The notes under the pieces were generated by a model. That model had not been told where the DNA came from. It worked only from the letters and a program-made list of their open reading frames with translations, and did no database searches. DNA of 64,000 nucleotides from Agapanthus africanus (Eukaryota > Streptophyta > Magnoliopsida > Asparagales > Amaryllidaceae): assembly GCA_030015575.1 (NCBI GenBank), contig JASDDO010000026.1, forward strand, positions 72,317,433 to 72,381,432. Direction: 5' to 3'. Shown here piece after piece: positions 32,685 through 43,953 of this stretch; within the stretch, counting starts at the first letter, position 1, and every line of letters starts with the position of its first letter. The position numbers were made by a program, and so were the translations under genes.

Positions 32685-33240
32685 CTGGCGCTCACGTGTT
32701 TTTTACGTGAGGCACAACTATAATGCTAAGCACTAATTTTCTCTGGCGCTCACGTGTGAAACATGTGAGGTGCTTAGATATGGGCACTGCCCAATCAGTG
32801 CTAAGCACTTAGTCATTCTGACTAAACATAGAGTGTTAAGCACTTTGCATGGCACTCACGTGGGAAGCACATGAGTACTGAGTATTGATTTCGGGTTTTA
32901 TTTATTCACCCCCCTTTTTTTGACAGAAGTGCTAAGCACTTGGCTAGAGCTCAGGTGCTCACGTGTGAAGCACGTGAAGCACCAGATTTCAGGTTTCCAA
33001 GAGTGTTTCACATGTATTTCACGTGACTACTTTATTTTTGGGGGTGTTAGGATGCTTTATTTGGTGGCTTCCCAATCAACGCAAATGAGTTTTTTTCTTT
33101 GTTTTTTGGACGCACACGTGGGAGGCACATGAGGCGTTTTAACTCTTCTTTTGTTTGTTTTAGGCACTCACGTGGGAAACACGTGAGGCACTATAGTAGT
33201 GCTGAACACTAATTTTGCTCATGTGTGTTTCACGTGAGAC
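32685..33240 (-). repeat. Array of CACGTG-centred inverted repeats
   Basis: About ten CACGTG cores occur in 550 bp, mostly arranged as short hairpins such as CTCACGTG..CACGTGAG with GTGCT/AGCAC-like outer arms and 4-8 base loops. Arms and loops vary between units. It lies downstream of the LTR promoter in element orientation, so it would be transcribed. Confidence 0.8.
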
Positions 33241-33299
33241 GCCAAATTCTTGTTTATAGATATGCTAATCTCTGTTAATGACATTTTAGTCATTGATGA

Positions 33300-33720
33300 T
33301 CATCAAGATTTCTGTTTTGAAGATCTTTGATCATTTTTTTTAATTAGAGAACTAAATTCTTCTTTTATTTTTTATAAGAACTAAGTTCTTTATGTAGAGT
33401 TAAATCCTAATTTTGGAGGAATTAAATTCTCATAACATATGTTCTTTTCTTTTTTCTTTCTTTTTAACCTAGTCCTTTTCTGAATCTTTAATTCTCAAGA
33501 ACAAGATCTTCCCGATGAGAATTAAATTCTCAATTTGTGGGAGACTTATCCTGTGGATCTCTGATCTAGAGGAAGAACCAGGTTTTTTAGAAGGGTTAAA
33601 CCCTTATATAGGTAAAAAGAGATATTTTGATCTCTTTGTTTTCTTTACCTAGGGTTTTTTGAGGAGGGGAGTCTTCTTCTCTGAGAATTAAATTCTCTGT
33701 TCTTTCAAGAGCTCACTGTA
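33300..33720 (-). repeat. Leader built of consecutive short palindromes
   Basis: Odd palindromes around a single central base follow each other: AAGAACT-A-AGTTCTT (33376), GAATT-A-AATTC (33419), GAGAATT-A-AATTCTC (33517 and 33683), AACC-A-GGTT (33577), AAGGGTT-A-AACCCTT (33591), and a nested hairpin AAAGAGAT..ATCTCTTT (33616-33637) inside AGGTAAA..TTTACCT. It sits just downstream of the minus-strand TATA box. Confidence 0.8.
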
Positions 33721-33768
33721 TTTTTGCAGAAGCTTCTATCAGTGTGTGAGATTTGAAGTCTCGGGTCC

Positions 33769-33776
33769 TTTATATA
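33769..33776 (-). promoter_or_regulatory. TATA box of the minus-oriented Tat-like LTR
   Basis: TATATAAA in the context CACTATATAAAGGACCC. The same context is conserved at 50507 in the plus-oriented copy. Confidence 0.75.
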
Positions 33777-34090
33777 GTGGAGGCAAGTTTGTTAATTAAA
33801 ATCTCTAATTGAGATATTCCAATTGATTTTATTGGTCTCAAAATCTATTTGGGGAATTTTACCCACCGTTGGATTTTTTATCCAAGTGTTTCTGTCTTAC
33901 AGCATATATTTTCTTGTTTTAAGATAAATACCTATTTATAGAAAATATGATTGCCAGAATATGATTCTCAAGGAAATCATAAAATTAGTTTGAATATTAA
34001 TTTTATTAAAACAAGCATGGTGCTATTTTATGGGATTCTAAAGCCCCCTTGGATTACCATGTCCGAAGCCATCCCATAATACCCTTTAGT

Positions 34091-34240
34091 TCCAACAAAA
34101 AAATGCTTAATCATTGTTTCTCAATAAGTACTAACAATTAAAAAATAATTTGATGGATGGATCCATCAGGCTGGTGAGTAAAAGTTCCCACTTAGTTTCA
34201 ACAAAAAAATGCTTAAACATTGTTTCTAAATAAGTACTGA
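34091..34240. repeat. Two ~50-bp direct repeats at the edge of the Tat-like LTR
   Basis: Two near-identical copies share CAACAAAAAAATGCTTAA and CATTGTTTCT, then AATAAGTACT, and start about 106 bp apart. They probably reflect duplication during insertion or recombination at this border. Origin not resolved. Confidence 0.6.
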
Positions 34241-35053
34241 TGATGCTCGATATCGGTGATCTCCCAGATTGTGACACGTGGCAGACGACGTGTCCCCAAG
34301 CTAACAAGAGAGGACCAGGAATGGTACGTCGGTAGAAGACCCCAGGTCTGCGGCCGTGGACATGGCCGGCCTTCTTCTACTTACCACACCATTCTTGTGC
34401 CCGCCTTACAAACAACAATTGGCTCACCTCCGAACCCCGCACATTTGGCCTCGTCAGCCCCCTCAGCTCGTCTCCGGGCTACCGCAGAACCTAGATACCT
34501 CGGCCACCCGCTCGTCCCCGAGCCTCCCGCCGAGCTCATATTCCTCGGTCACATCGATCGACCAACGGTACCTATCGCAGGCGCAACCGCCTCACCTCCG
34601 CGAATCTCGCCATGTGCGAGATATCCGCCGCCCACGATCCTACGTTCCACGCCATCACGATACCCCATTAACGAGCCTGTCTCGCCATTAATGTGGGATC
34701 CCGCTTATCACGCGGGCATGACGTCGGGTGCGTAACGGCCGGCGTGATTCTCACGCCCGCCCGCCCATCGCTACCGCTATATAAACCCCTCTTTCAGACG
34801 ATCAAGGTACGCAATTCTCTCCTCGCTAAGCCGTTACTCTGCTCAAATATCCAGACTAACTTGATCGTCGGAGGGTCCTCGGTGGTACAACCACCCCGGG
34901 ACTTTATTGCAGGTAGCCCGGCCACCATAACTTAAAACCCATTGAGAATCCACACGCTTCGGGAGTCAACCTCCAAATCAATCTCAGCCGTCCATCGTCG
35001 CTCGACAGCAGATCTACGGAAGGTAATAGCTTAACGTGATACGACGCACGTCA
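34241..35053 (+). mobile_element. 5' LTR of a Tat-type Ty3/Gypsy element
   Basis: A GC-rich block of 813 bp from TGATGCTCG to the TCA just before a primer-binding site. A TATATAAA box lies at 34778-34785. The partner LTR is outside the window or lost. Base composition differs sharply from the AT-rich DNA to its left. Confidence 0.72.
34778..34785 (+). promoter_or_regulatory. TATA box in the Tat-type LTR
   Basis: TATATAAA followed by CCCCTCT, in a GC-rich LTR about 275 bp before the LTR end. Confidence 0.7.
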
Positions 35054-35055
35054 GC

Positions 35056-35073
35056 TGGCGCCGTCTGTGGGAA
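35056..35073 (+). other. Primer-binding site of the Tat-type element
   Basis: TGGCGCCGTCTGTGGGAA starts two bases after the LTR. This sequence is common to many plant Tat-type elements and would pair with a tRNA 3' end. Confidence 0.85.
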
Positions 35074-35118
35074 CTTCTTGATTCCACTGAACATAGTTCA
35101 TCTTCCGATCTCCATTCA

Positions 35119-35652
35119 ATGGCGAGCGATCACCGCGATGATCCGAGCACCAGCCGCCGCCTCCCCCATAACGGAGGCGCAGACGAATCTCCTCCCCCGA
35201 ATGCCATCAACGCCTTAACCGCCGGGATAGATCGATTCGCGTCCGTCATGGATGCGCTCGTCCGTGTCCAAACGGCAGGCCAGGCTCCCCAGGTCGCCGC
35301 TCTCCCATCTAGGGATTGAGACCCCTACAGAGAGAGAGAAGTCTCTGCACGCGTCGGCACGATCGACCACCGCCTCGATGCCTCCCACGGCCGCCAATCT
35401 CCTGGGCCAACGTATTCTATGACCCGCTGGGCACCCCACAGCTCCACACCGAGGTCCATCGCCAGAGCACCCCGCCCCTCGCCCCTTCACGACCCCGTCC
35501 TTCCCGAGGAGATGTCTGTCAGCTCGCCTGCTCACAGGCATGACCGACACCCCCTCCCTCGACGAGGTTGCGCGAACGGAACTCGTCCCAGCAGCTCGAA
35601 GATTACCTCGCCGGGCGACCTAAGAAACCTCATCAAAAGGAACCGAGGCTCA
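35119..35652 (+). pseudogene. Degenerate gag of the Tat-type element
   Basis: The ATG at 35119 opens a frame (MASDHRDDPS..) with a typical short helix before a TGA at 35317. The same frame continues as a Pro/Arg-rich stretch. The core gag domain and the zinc knuckle found in complete elements are missing between here and the protease, so an internal deletion is likely. It cannot make a working capsid protein. Confidence 0.6.
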
Positions 35653-35776
35653 TAAAAAATTAGGGTCATGTCGGCGGGGGGTACGTCGAGTACTTACGAG
35701 ACTCAGCACCCCATGTCGGCCGCAGAGGCCAACAACTATCTGAGGAAGAAGGCCAGGGAGACCGAGCCGATCATTT

Positions 35777-36211
35777 TTGACGACGGGGACTTCCACGGCA
35801 TATCCCTGCCCCCACAATGACCCTCTGGTGATCACGGCTCGAGTCCACCAATACGAGGTGCATAGGATACTGGTCGACTCGGGAAGCTCGGCGGACATTC
35901 TCTTCTACGACTGCTTTCTGCGCATGGGGCTCACCCCAGCAGACCTGAGGCCGACCTCCCACGTCCTTTCAGGATTCACCAACCACTCCATTCCGGCGGA
36001 AGGGGTAATCACTCTGCGGTTTAACGTCGGAGAGGCCGGCCGTACGCGAACAGTGCCTGTAGAATTCATCGTAGTGAGAATCCCATCGGCCTACAATATC
36101 CTCCTCGGCCGCCCAACGCTGAACTCCCTCCGGGCCCAGATATCGACCTACCACCTGGCGATGAAGTTCCATCTCGATCAGGACGGGATAGGTCGGGCCT
36201 ATGGAGACTAG
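35777..36211 (+). pseudogene. Retropepsin-like protease segment of the Tat-type element
   Basis: A 144-codon open stretch holds the aspartic protease motif LVDSGSSADILF and the C-terminal NILLGRPTLNSLRA, with the hydrophobic spacing usual in Tat and Ogre proteases. It is in a different frame from gag and ends at a TAG at 36209. Downstream RT segments are in other frames, so the polyprotein is broken. Confidence 0.8.
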
Positions 36212-36298
36212 CGGATTGCAAATGTTTGCTTCACCGCAACATATTCATTTGGGCAGCCAACCAACAATGTCGAAGGTGGAGGTGACATCAGGGGTTCC

Positions 36299-37780
36299 AT
36301 GGACACTCGAGATGAGCAAAAAGAGGTCCAAGGGACCCCGGTGGAGCCATTGACAGAGGTCCCCCTCGTAGAAGGGGATGACGGAAAAATCGTTCAGATC
36401 GGGTCGCTCTTGACAGGAACTCAGCGAGATGATCTGGTTCATTTCCTCATAAATAACTCCGATGTGTTCGCCTGGGCGCCTGCTGACATGCCTGGGATCG
36501 ACCCCAAAAGTATATCTCACAAGCTCGGGGTAGATCCTACGGCCCGACCCGTCAGGCAGAAAAAGCGAAGTTTTGCCCCGGTCAAATAGAAGGCTATCGA
36601 GGACGAAGTAGATCGGCTCCTCGCCGCCAACTTCATTCGGAATGTGCCCTATTTGGAGTGGCTGGCGAACGTAGTTTTGGTCAAGAAGTCGAGCGGAAAA
36701 TGGCGCATGTGCGTCGACTTCACCGACCTCAACAAGGCATGCCCCAAAGACAACTATCCCATCCCTCGAATAGATCAGCTCGTCGACAGCTCGGCAGGCC
36801 ACGAGCCGTTGAGCTTCATGGATGCCTTTTCCGGCTACAATCAGATCCGTATGAATCCGGCAGACGAAGATCTTACCGCATTCACAACGGACCGGGGGGT
36901 ATACTGCTACAAGGTGACGCCATTCGGCCTCAAGAACGCTGGAGCTATGTACCGCATGTTCAAACCATAGATCGGCAGGAACATGGAAGTTTACGCCGAC
37001 GATATGCTCATCAAATCCATCTCTTTAGTCGATCACGCCAAGGACCTGGCGAGGCCTTCGAAGTACTCCGCAAGTTCAAGATGAAACTGAACCCCGCCAA
37101 GTGCGCATTCGGAGTTACCGGGGGAAAGTTCCTCGGTTTCATGGTCACCCACCGCAGAATTGAAGCTAACCCAGATAAAATCGACGCTATCCTCAACATG
37201 GCCGCGCCCAAGACCAACGTCGAGATCATGCGACTTACAGGGCGAGTAGCTGCTCTGAGTCGTTTTATGTCGAGGTCTGGGGAGAAGTGCCTCCCGTCCT
37301 TCAAAGCTCTAAGGAAGATCCCGAGATTCTTGTGGTCAGAGGTGTGCCAGACCGCCTTTGACCAATTGAAGAGGCACCTAGCGATGCCATCACTGCTCAC
37401 CCGACCAGTTGAAGGAGACGAGCTATCATAGTATCTGGCGGTGTCCGACCAAGCAGCGGGCTCGGCGCTCGTCCGAGAGGTCGACGGGGTGTAGAAGCCG
37501 GTGTACTACGTGAGCCATGTCTTCAAAGACGCAGAAACGAGGTATCATTCCATAAAAAAGATCATCTTGGCACTCGTTGTGGCCTCAAGAAAGCTACGAC
37601 ACAACTTCCAGGGGCACACCATCCTCGTTCTTACCGAGCGCCCGCTGGGGGTTATCCTCGCCTCACCCGAATCCTCGGGCCGCTTAGAGAAGTGGAGGTG
37701 GGAGTTGTCCCAGTTTGACATAAAATACCGCCTGAGGTAGGCCATCAAGGCAAAAGCCTTGGTCGATTTTATCGTCGAGT
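36299..37780 (+). pseudogene. Reverse transcriptase and RNase H of the Tat-type element, decayed
   Basis: Motifs in order: WAPADMPGIDP, KWRMCVDFTDLNKACPKD, PLSFMDAFSGYNQI, YKVTPFGLKNAGA, VYADDMLIKS (catalytic Asp pair), GFMVTHRRIEANPDKI, then RNase H pieces KPVYYVSHVFKDAETRY and LTERPLG. The frame is cut by stops at 36587, 36968, 37429 and 37492 and by a shift near 37040. One stop falls where relatives have GVQKP, a CAG-to-TAG change. The sequence stops mid-RNase H at 37782, exactly where the chromovirus LTR begins, so the remainder of pol and the 3' LTR should lie beyond the chromovirus. Confidence 0.88.
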
Positions 37781-38925
37781 GATGTCACGCCCCGCTTCCC
37801 AGAGTGCGTTAAGATAGGCACGTGACAGAGCCAACCATGCTACCTGTGGATAGGAAACATACCTCCACAGTCACATTACGGCTATCTATAAGATATCAAG
37901 AACAGTAGAAATAAAATAAACTATCTAGTACATGTCCATATGCCAGAATAAACGAGTCAAGAAATAATATGCGGAAGCAATAAATCCAATAAACAGTAAC
38001 ATCTGGAAAGTACGGAAATAACTAACTGGATACTAACAGGATACTCACTGCTCGGCCTAACGGCGGAAGTACTCCTGATCAGCCTTTTGAACTCGCGATC
38101 AACGAAACCAAATCCATTCAATCTTCGCCTGCTGGCTTGACCTAACTTGGCTCGCTCCTACACCTGCTCCAACTTAAGAGCTCAATCGCAAGCCCCTGCT
38201 TTTTCAACTTCAACTAAAGTCGCACTAGTAGAAAGGACAATTCAATTGGACTCTGAAAGAGAGAACTGATCGGTAAAACGTCTATTTCTAATAGAAGTGG
38301 GCGGTCCTGTTTATATGATATACCCATTGTCGACAAAGGTAGAGGATCTGGGCCATGCAAAACCCAGACGTCGGTGCGTCATAATATCTACAATAATACA
38401 GTCAGGAGGGAACAAGACATGCAGGCATGAGTAATAACAGCAATAAGAGTATAACAATATCACGAATAAGGAACAGTGAAGGGTATAAGCACATGTGATG
38501 TGCAGTCGGTAATCTAAACTGTGCTACTGGGTTATCTATTCTAAAGTCTTCGAAATCAATTAATGCAATCTTCATCGTAACCCATCGGTCTATGCCCCGT
38601 TCATTCCCCACGGGACCACGGTAACAAGATATAATAGATTGTGAGTCTATGTCCCCTTCAACCCCACGGGACCACGGTAACATGGTGTAATAGCCCTTTG
38701 AGTTACGTTCGGCTACATTCTTGATTTCCCCATACCCCCAAGTTATGTGTGTAAGTCAGGTATTGATAAATCTGAACCTAATGCCAACACAGGATCAAGC
38801 AGGAACAGCTTTGTCTATACAGACAACAGGATATGTCCATCAGGACAACATGTCAAGATTGTCGGCATTAGAAACAGGATCAGGTAATATGTCAAGTGGT
38901 GATATATCAGGTCATGTCGGGTAGT

Positions 38926-38990
38926 GTATATGTATCAAGTCATGTCAAGTAGTGGTGTATCAGGTCATGTCAAGTAGTGCACAGGTGTCA
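38926..38990. repeat. Short tandem repeat in the chromovirus LTR
   Basis: GGTCATGTCAAGTAGTG and variants are repeated in tandem every 30 bp or so. Confidence 0.7.
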
Positions 38991-39889
38991 AACGGGTGCT
39001 CATAATCAAACTGTAGCAAGTATTGAATCAAGGTGAAAATACGGATGTACAATAAAAGCATGGATGCACAAATATCGATCGGGGGTCACATCATGACTAG
39101 GTAGGATGCACAATTATCAAGCATGGTGCACTAATACAACAGTAACATGAAATAATATGGTCTTGTCGTGCAACTAGATATGTAATAAACCGTACGGATA
39201 TAGACGGATACTATAAAACTGTAAATCGGTAAAATTTGTTGAATATTAAAACATAAGAACTATTATTTATTAAATAGATATTGATATAATAATATTAACA
39301 TTGATAATATATTCAAACCGATTAATAACTATAAAAGTGGTATTGATTAATCATGCACAAGAAAGCTCCGTTCAGAAATTCAGCGTCACCCTGATTTGTG
39401 AAATAGCTTAAAATAACAAACGTTCTCCAAAAGGGACGTATCTTATACCAAAACAAAGATAATACAATAAGGTTTTCATTTTTATAAGTAGAAGTATCTC
39501 AGGTCGTTCCTACAAAAAGCTATGAACATTCGAAATTAAAAGTTTGCTGCTGGAATTTTCCTGGACAGCAGTTTAGAGATCTTTTCATTTGCATTTTACG
39601 TTATTTAAACAATTTATTTTGCAGGTAAATATTTTATAGAGTTATAGTATTCTGAGTTAGCTTCGTAACGAACTAAAGAACGTATACTAATGATTTTTCT
39701 ATGATTTATAGTGAATTTTATAAGGTAAGATGTACAGTAAATTTCGGATTTGTCGTATCCGCTTTGCAACGACGTTTCATGTGTAAACTATAATATTTTC
39801 AAACTATATTTTGTATAACATTATAAAATGCATATTATAAACTAATTAAAGATAATAATAAGAAATATTACGATGATATATATTTTAAA

Positions 39890-40340
39890 TGATATGGATG
39901 CAAACGGGTATCTGAAAATGCTAAAACTTTAATATGGATGTACAGTGCAATCAAAATGTGATATTTTTATTCATATGGATGCAAAATAAGATACATAGCA
40001 TGTAGCAAGATGAACTTGCATGCGACTAAATATGTAAATAGTGATATGGATGCACACGGATGTCCGAAGACAGTAAAATAGTAAAATGGTAATGTGGGAT
40101 GCATAACTAAACATTATGTGATGTTATTATTCAAATGGGTGCAATATATTGTAGTCTAGCATGCAACAAGATAAATTTGCATGCACTTGATATGAAATAA
40201 ATTATACGGATTCAAACGGACGTCGTAAAACAGTAAAATGATAACAGGGGATGTACAATACACTAAACATGAAATATTATTATTAATATGGATGCAGTAT
40301 ATATCATAGCATGTAGCAAGATAAACTTGCCTCGATCGAA
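39890..40340. repeat. Three ~155-bp tandem repeats in the chromovirus LTR
   Basis: Successive units share ATATGGATGCA, TAGCATGTAGCAAGAT, AACTTGCATGC and CAGTAAAAT(A/G) at the same spacing (starts near 39968, 40130 and 40282). They have diverged by point changes and small indels. Confidence 0.75.
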
Positions 40341-41298
40341 TCACGCGACGGATACGCACGACACGTCCGACGTCGGTAAATCGTCGCAACGCACACGCGG
40401 CACACGGGACGGGTCTAGGCAAGGCAAGAGGGTGATCACACAGGCAAGACACGTTCACTGGATCACTCGGATCGTCAGCGATGAGCACGGCTCCGGCGGT
40501 GATCACCGGAATCAAGAAACAAGATTAAGAAAAAGAAAGAAGAAAGAAGAAGAAGAAATAAGAAGAGGCCGTGTATTAAATAAGGAAGAAAATAAATAAA
40601 TAAATATAAATATATATATGCAGAGGAGAGAGAGAGAGAAAGAAAGGGGTTGTTAGTTTGTTAGGAAATTAGTTTAGATTTAAATTTTAAAAAAATCTTT
40701 TATTAGTTAACTAAATTTAAAGTTGTATCAGTTTATAAAATTAATATTATATGAATAAAATTTGATATTCTGGTAAATACAAATATAGTCCAAAACATGC
40801 CCGGGTCGAGTCTAAAATTCAGTTTTAAAAATACGAAAAATATACATGTCGACCAAAATTAAAGTTGGATATCTGGGTAACGAAAAAATGCATACCCCCA
40901 AGAACGGATGCACGCACGTGCACGTAGTCATCCAAACAAGTCCGTTTCACTGAACGGGACGAAAACAAGATGCGCGGATGCTACCACAGGGTTAGGGGTA
41001 TCATGCAGGCCATGCAATGTATTTTTAAAATATTTTATGTGACTTAAAATGTTATATTAAAATGCAGATGCTAGATAAAATGCGAGCATGCAATGTACAA
41101 ATAAATGAAAGTGCACGAGTCCATGTAACAGGTCAGGATAAAGCATAAACATGAATCAAGACTGGTTTCAAGCAAGCGGGTCGGGTCGGATGCAAATACA
41201 AATGTCAAATACACTATTCGCACCCAAAACACAATAAATCAAGAAAATACCATAAATAAAGAATACCAGAATTGGTATAAATGAACTAGCGTGTTACA

Positions 41299-42538
41299 TT
41301 ATACCCAACTACAAAACGAATTTCGTCCTCGAAATTCCCAAAACAAGAAAAGATGAACAATCAAGAATTTACAAGAACAGGTGTGGAAACTTTTGTCGAA
41401 TCTCGTCTTCTCGTTCCCAAGTTGATTCTCCGTGCGAGCGATTTCCCCAAGAAACAAGTACGAGAGTGATAACTTTGTTCTTAAGGACCTTTTCTCTTCG
41501 ATCAACAATCGACATCAGTCGTTCTTCAAAGGTTAAATCCTCCCTTACAGTCAGCTTCGAATGATCCAGCACGTATGTTTCATCTCGAACATACTTACGG
41601 AGTTGAGATACATGAAACACGTTATGAATATTCGCCAAAGATTGTGGTAACGCTAATCGATAAGCCACTTCTCCAACACGCTCCATAATCTCGAAAGGCT
41701 CGACGAATCGAGGACTAAGCTTGCCTCGACTCCCAAAACGAATCACTCCTCTAGTCGGTGATATCTTCAAGAATACCAGATCACCAACAGCGAACTCTAG
41801 AGGTCTTCTTGATGTCTTGGCCCAACTCTTCTGCCGATCTTGTGCTGCCTTCATGTGATTCCGGGTAGTATTAACTTTCTCCACTGTTTGCACGACCAAA
41901 TCCGGTCCCAACAATCTTCGTTCTCCAACATCATCCCAACAAACGGGTAAGCGACACTTACGACCATACAATGCTTCGAATGGAGCCATCTGAATAGTCG
42001 CCTGAAAGCTGTTGTTGTAAGAAAACTCCACCAAGTGTAGATGATCCTCGCATGAACCCTTGAAATCTAACATGCAAGCTCTCAACATATCTTCAAGAGT
42101 TTAGATCGTTCTCTTCGACTAGCCATCTGTCTGAGGATAATAAGCGGTGCTGAACTTCAATCGTGTCCCCAAACTTTCCTGTAAACTCCTCCAGAAGTGC
42201 GATAAGAATCGGGTGTCACGGTCGGACACGATGCTTACAGGTACTCCATGCAATCTCACAATCTCTTGCATATACCCTTCTGCCAATGCTTCCGTTGATT
42301 GACCAACTTGAAATGGTATGAAATGAGCTGCATTGATCAATCGATCAACAATCACCCAAACTGCATTGTTGCCCTTTGGACTCCGCGGTAAAGCAGTCAC
42401 GAAATCCATGGTTATATGATCCCACTTCCGTTGAGGAATCGGAAGTGGTAGCAATAAACCAGCAACCCTTTGATGTTCAGCCTTAACTTGCTGACACACC
42501 AAGCACTTCGCTACAAAGCAAGCAATCTCCCTTTTCAT
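41299..42538 (-). pseudogene. Chromovirus integrase core and chromodomain-like end
   Basis: Read right to left on the minus strand: the last zinc-finger cysteines (CLVCQQVK), WDHITMDFVTALP (first catalytic Asp), SDRDTRF (second Asp), YYPQTDG, then KAAQDRQKSWA, GDLVFLKISP, FEIMERVGEVAYRLALP, HNVFHVSQLRKYV, and a C-terminal STWEREDEIRQKFPHLF chromodomain-type tail. That tail marks Tekay/Del chromoviruses. The frame is broken by TAG at 42121-42119 and TAA at 42103-42101, and the third catalytic position (42115-42113) reads Lys where Glu is expected. The N-terminal part continues at 62495 beyond the 20-kb insertion. Confidence 0.9.
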
Positions 42539-43473
42539 TGTTGAAGTCAAAATTTGCACCCCGGTTGACCGAGTCAAAGTCAAGGCCAACCCCCAAGCTA
42601 GATGGGCCCAAGCCCAGGTCAAGCGGGCCCATGCCCAAGTCGAGCCCGCGGCCAGCCTCCCTATGCCAACAACAAAATCATGTAATAAATAATTTTTATG
42701 TAATTTTTTATACATGAATGTATGCAAAATGGGCATAAAGCCAATATCTTGTAAGCCCATGGCTTATGTGCAAAAATGAAATGGCACATGAGACATGAGA
42801 TGGGAAAAATGCCATTTTTGCAAAGCCCAAAGGCTATATGTAAATATATAAGCCTATATAAGACAAAATGATGATGAATAAAGGACAACTTTTCATTTCC
42901 CTAAAAAAATCTAGGGTTTGTGACTCTTTCCCTTTCCTGAAGGTTTCAAGCCTTCTTCTTTCTTTTGAATTAAATCAAGAATTTCACTCTTCCTTTTTCA
43001 AATCTAAATAGTTTTTAACCACAAAACCCACAAAGGGGAACTTGGATCTACCATCAGATCTCAAAAAGAAGAGATTTTTAGATCTCACATCTCTTGATCC
43101 AGCCAACCGAGGAGGAAGAAGAAGAATCCATTTCCTCAACCAAAACATTTTTAGGAGTTTAACTCCACTCTAAACCCTATTTCTGGGACTAAAAGCCCCT
43201 TTTCCTCGCCAGCGCCCTGCGCTCAAGCGCAAAGCGCCCACGTGGCACGCTTGCGCTCAAGCGCCCAGCACTCGAGCGCAAAGCGCCCACGTGCCGACAC
43301 GGGGCGCGCTTGCGTGCAAGCGCAAAGCGCCCACGTGCCGACACGTGGCGCGCTTGCGCTCAAGCGCCCAGCGCCCACATGGCGCGCTTGCGCCTAAGCG
43401 CACAACCCCTAAGTGCACAGCGCTCAAGGCGCTGGCCCCACGCATCCTTTGGATGCCTTTTCCCCCTCTTTAT

Positions 43474-43508
<35 letters not shown>

Positions 43509-43948
43509 TATGCATACATATATGTACACACACACATACACCACGACACTGTCCCTGTTAGAAAAAATTTCTAACGGGGTGCTGCCCCCGCACCCCGCAA
43601 GGGGGCTGCTAGCCTCCTTGACCCCCAGCCCGCTATTCGGATAGCGGGACCCCCCTAAAAACTTTGCGGGCCCCCCCTAAAAACTCTGCGGGCCCCCCGA
43701 TATATCCAAAGCCTCTTCAAAACACAACACTGCACATTGAGTTCGCATGACCAGTTTAACCCGTCAATCGGAGGTTCCCTCGCCCCAAAGGCGAGAGGTA
43801 ATTAACGGCAGCTTAGTCCGCGGCTGCCGGAGATTCGGATCCCCATAATCAATAAACCCCGGCCTACCCAAGGCAGGAGGAATCTGTAGTACGCCTGACA
43901 AGCACGCGCGTATTCCCATCTCAATGGGGTGACGAAAAACACCCTACA
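42539..43948 (+). mobile_element. 5' LTR of the 20-kb element
   Basis: A 1410-bp TG..CA block. A TATATAAG box at 42855-42862 is followed by a leader, then a minisatellite of GCGCTTGCG..AAGCGC and CCCACGTG units (43205-43420), a CA/TA dinucleotide tract (43474-43540) and a GC-rich U5. Confidence 0.9.
43205..43420 (+). repeat. CACGTG / AAGCGC minisatellite in the 5' LTR
   Basis: Degenerate units of about 55-60 bp alternate CTTGCGCTCAAGCGCC with AAAGCGCCCACGTGCC. Four CACGTG cores are present. The 3' LTR has eight. Confidence 0.85.
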
Positions 43949-43953
43949 GATTC

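Larger units (their letters stand above)
28711..34097 (-). mobile_element. Tat-like LTR (minus orientation), split by a nested solo LTR
   Basis: Read on the minus strand this matches the plus-strand LTR that ends at 52408. Shared parts are the promoter (CACTATATAAAGGACCC at about 33765-33780 versus CACTATAAAAAGGACCC at 50505), the upstream GGTGGG-AAAATTCCCCAAAT block, CACGTG repeats, the U5 hairpin, the ACGTCC-TTAAACT repeats and the last 300 bp with ATGGTGCCATAAATCAACTTGG. Plausible termini are TGTTGGAACT (34097) and GGTGAACA (28711). Without the nested LTR (29870-32673) it is about 2.6 kb. No gag or pol adjoins it in this orientation, so it is probably a solo LTR, but no target duplication was found. 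Confidence 0.6.
37783..41298 (-). mobile_element. 3' LTR of a Tekay/Del-type chromovirus (minus orientation)
   Basis: A 3516-bp block starts TGTCACGCCCCGCTTCCC and ends GCGTGTTACA. It directly adjoins the stop codon of the minus-strand polyprotein, so in element orientation it is the 3' LTR. It contains three ~155-bp tandem repeats and, on the minus strand, a TATATATATTTATA box near 40600-40618. Five bases before it (AGTGA) would be the target duplication if repeated beyond the right edge. Confidence 0.85.

Noticed and set aside
32685..33240. Possible CRISPR-like array (repeated palindromes with variable spacers)
   Set aside because: Units and spacing vary, the host is a plant, and the repeats lie in an LTR.
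43474..43545. CA/TA tract in the 5' LTR as a Z-DNA or regulatory site
   Set aside because: Simple dinucleotide repeats of this size are common and nothing around it supports a role.
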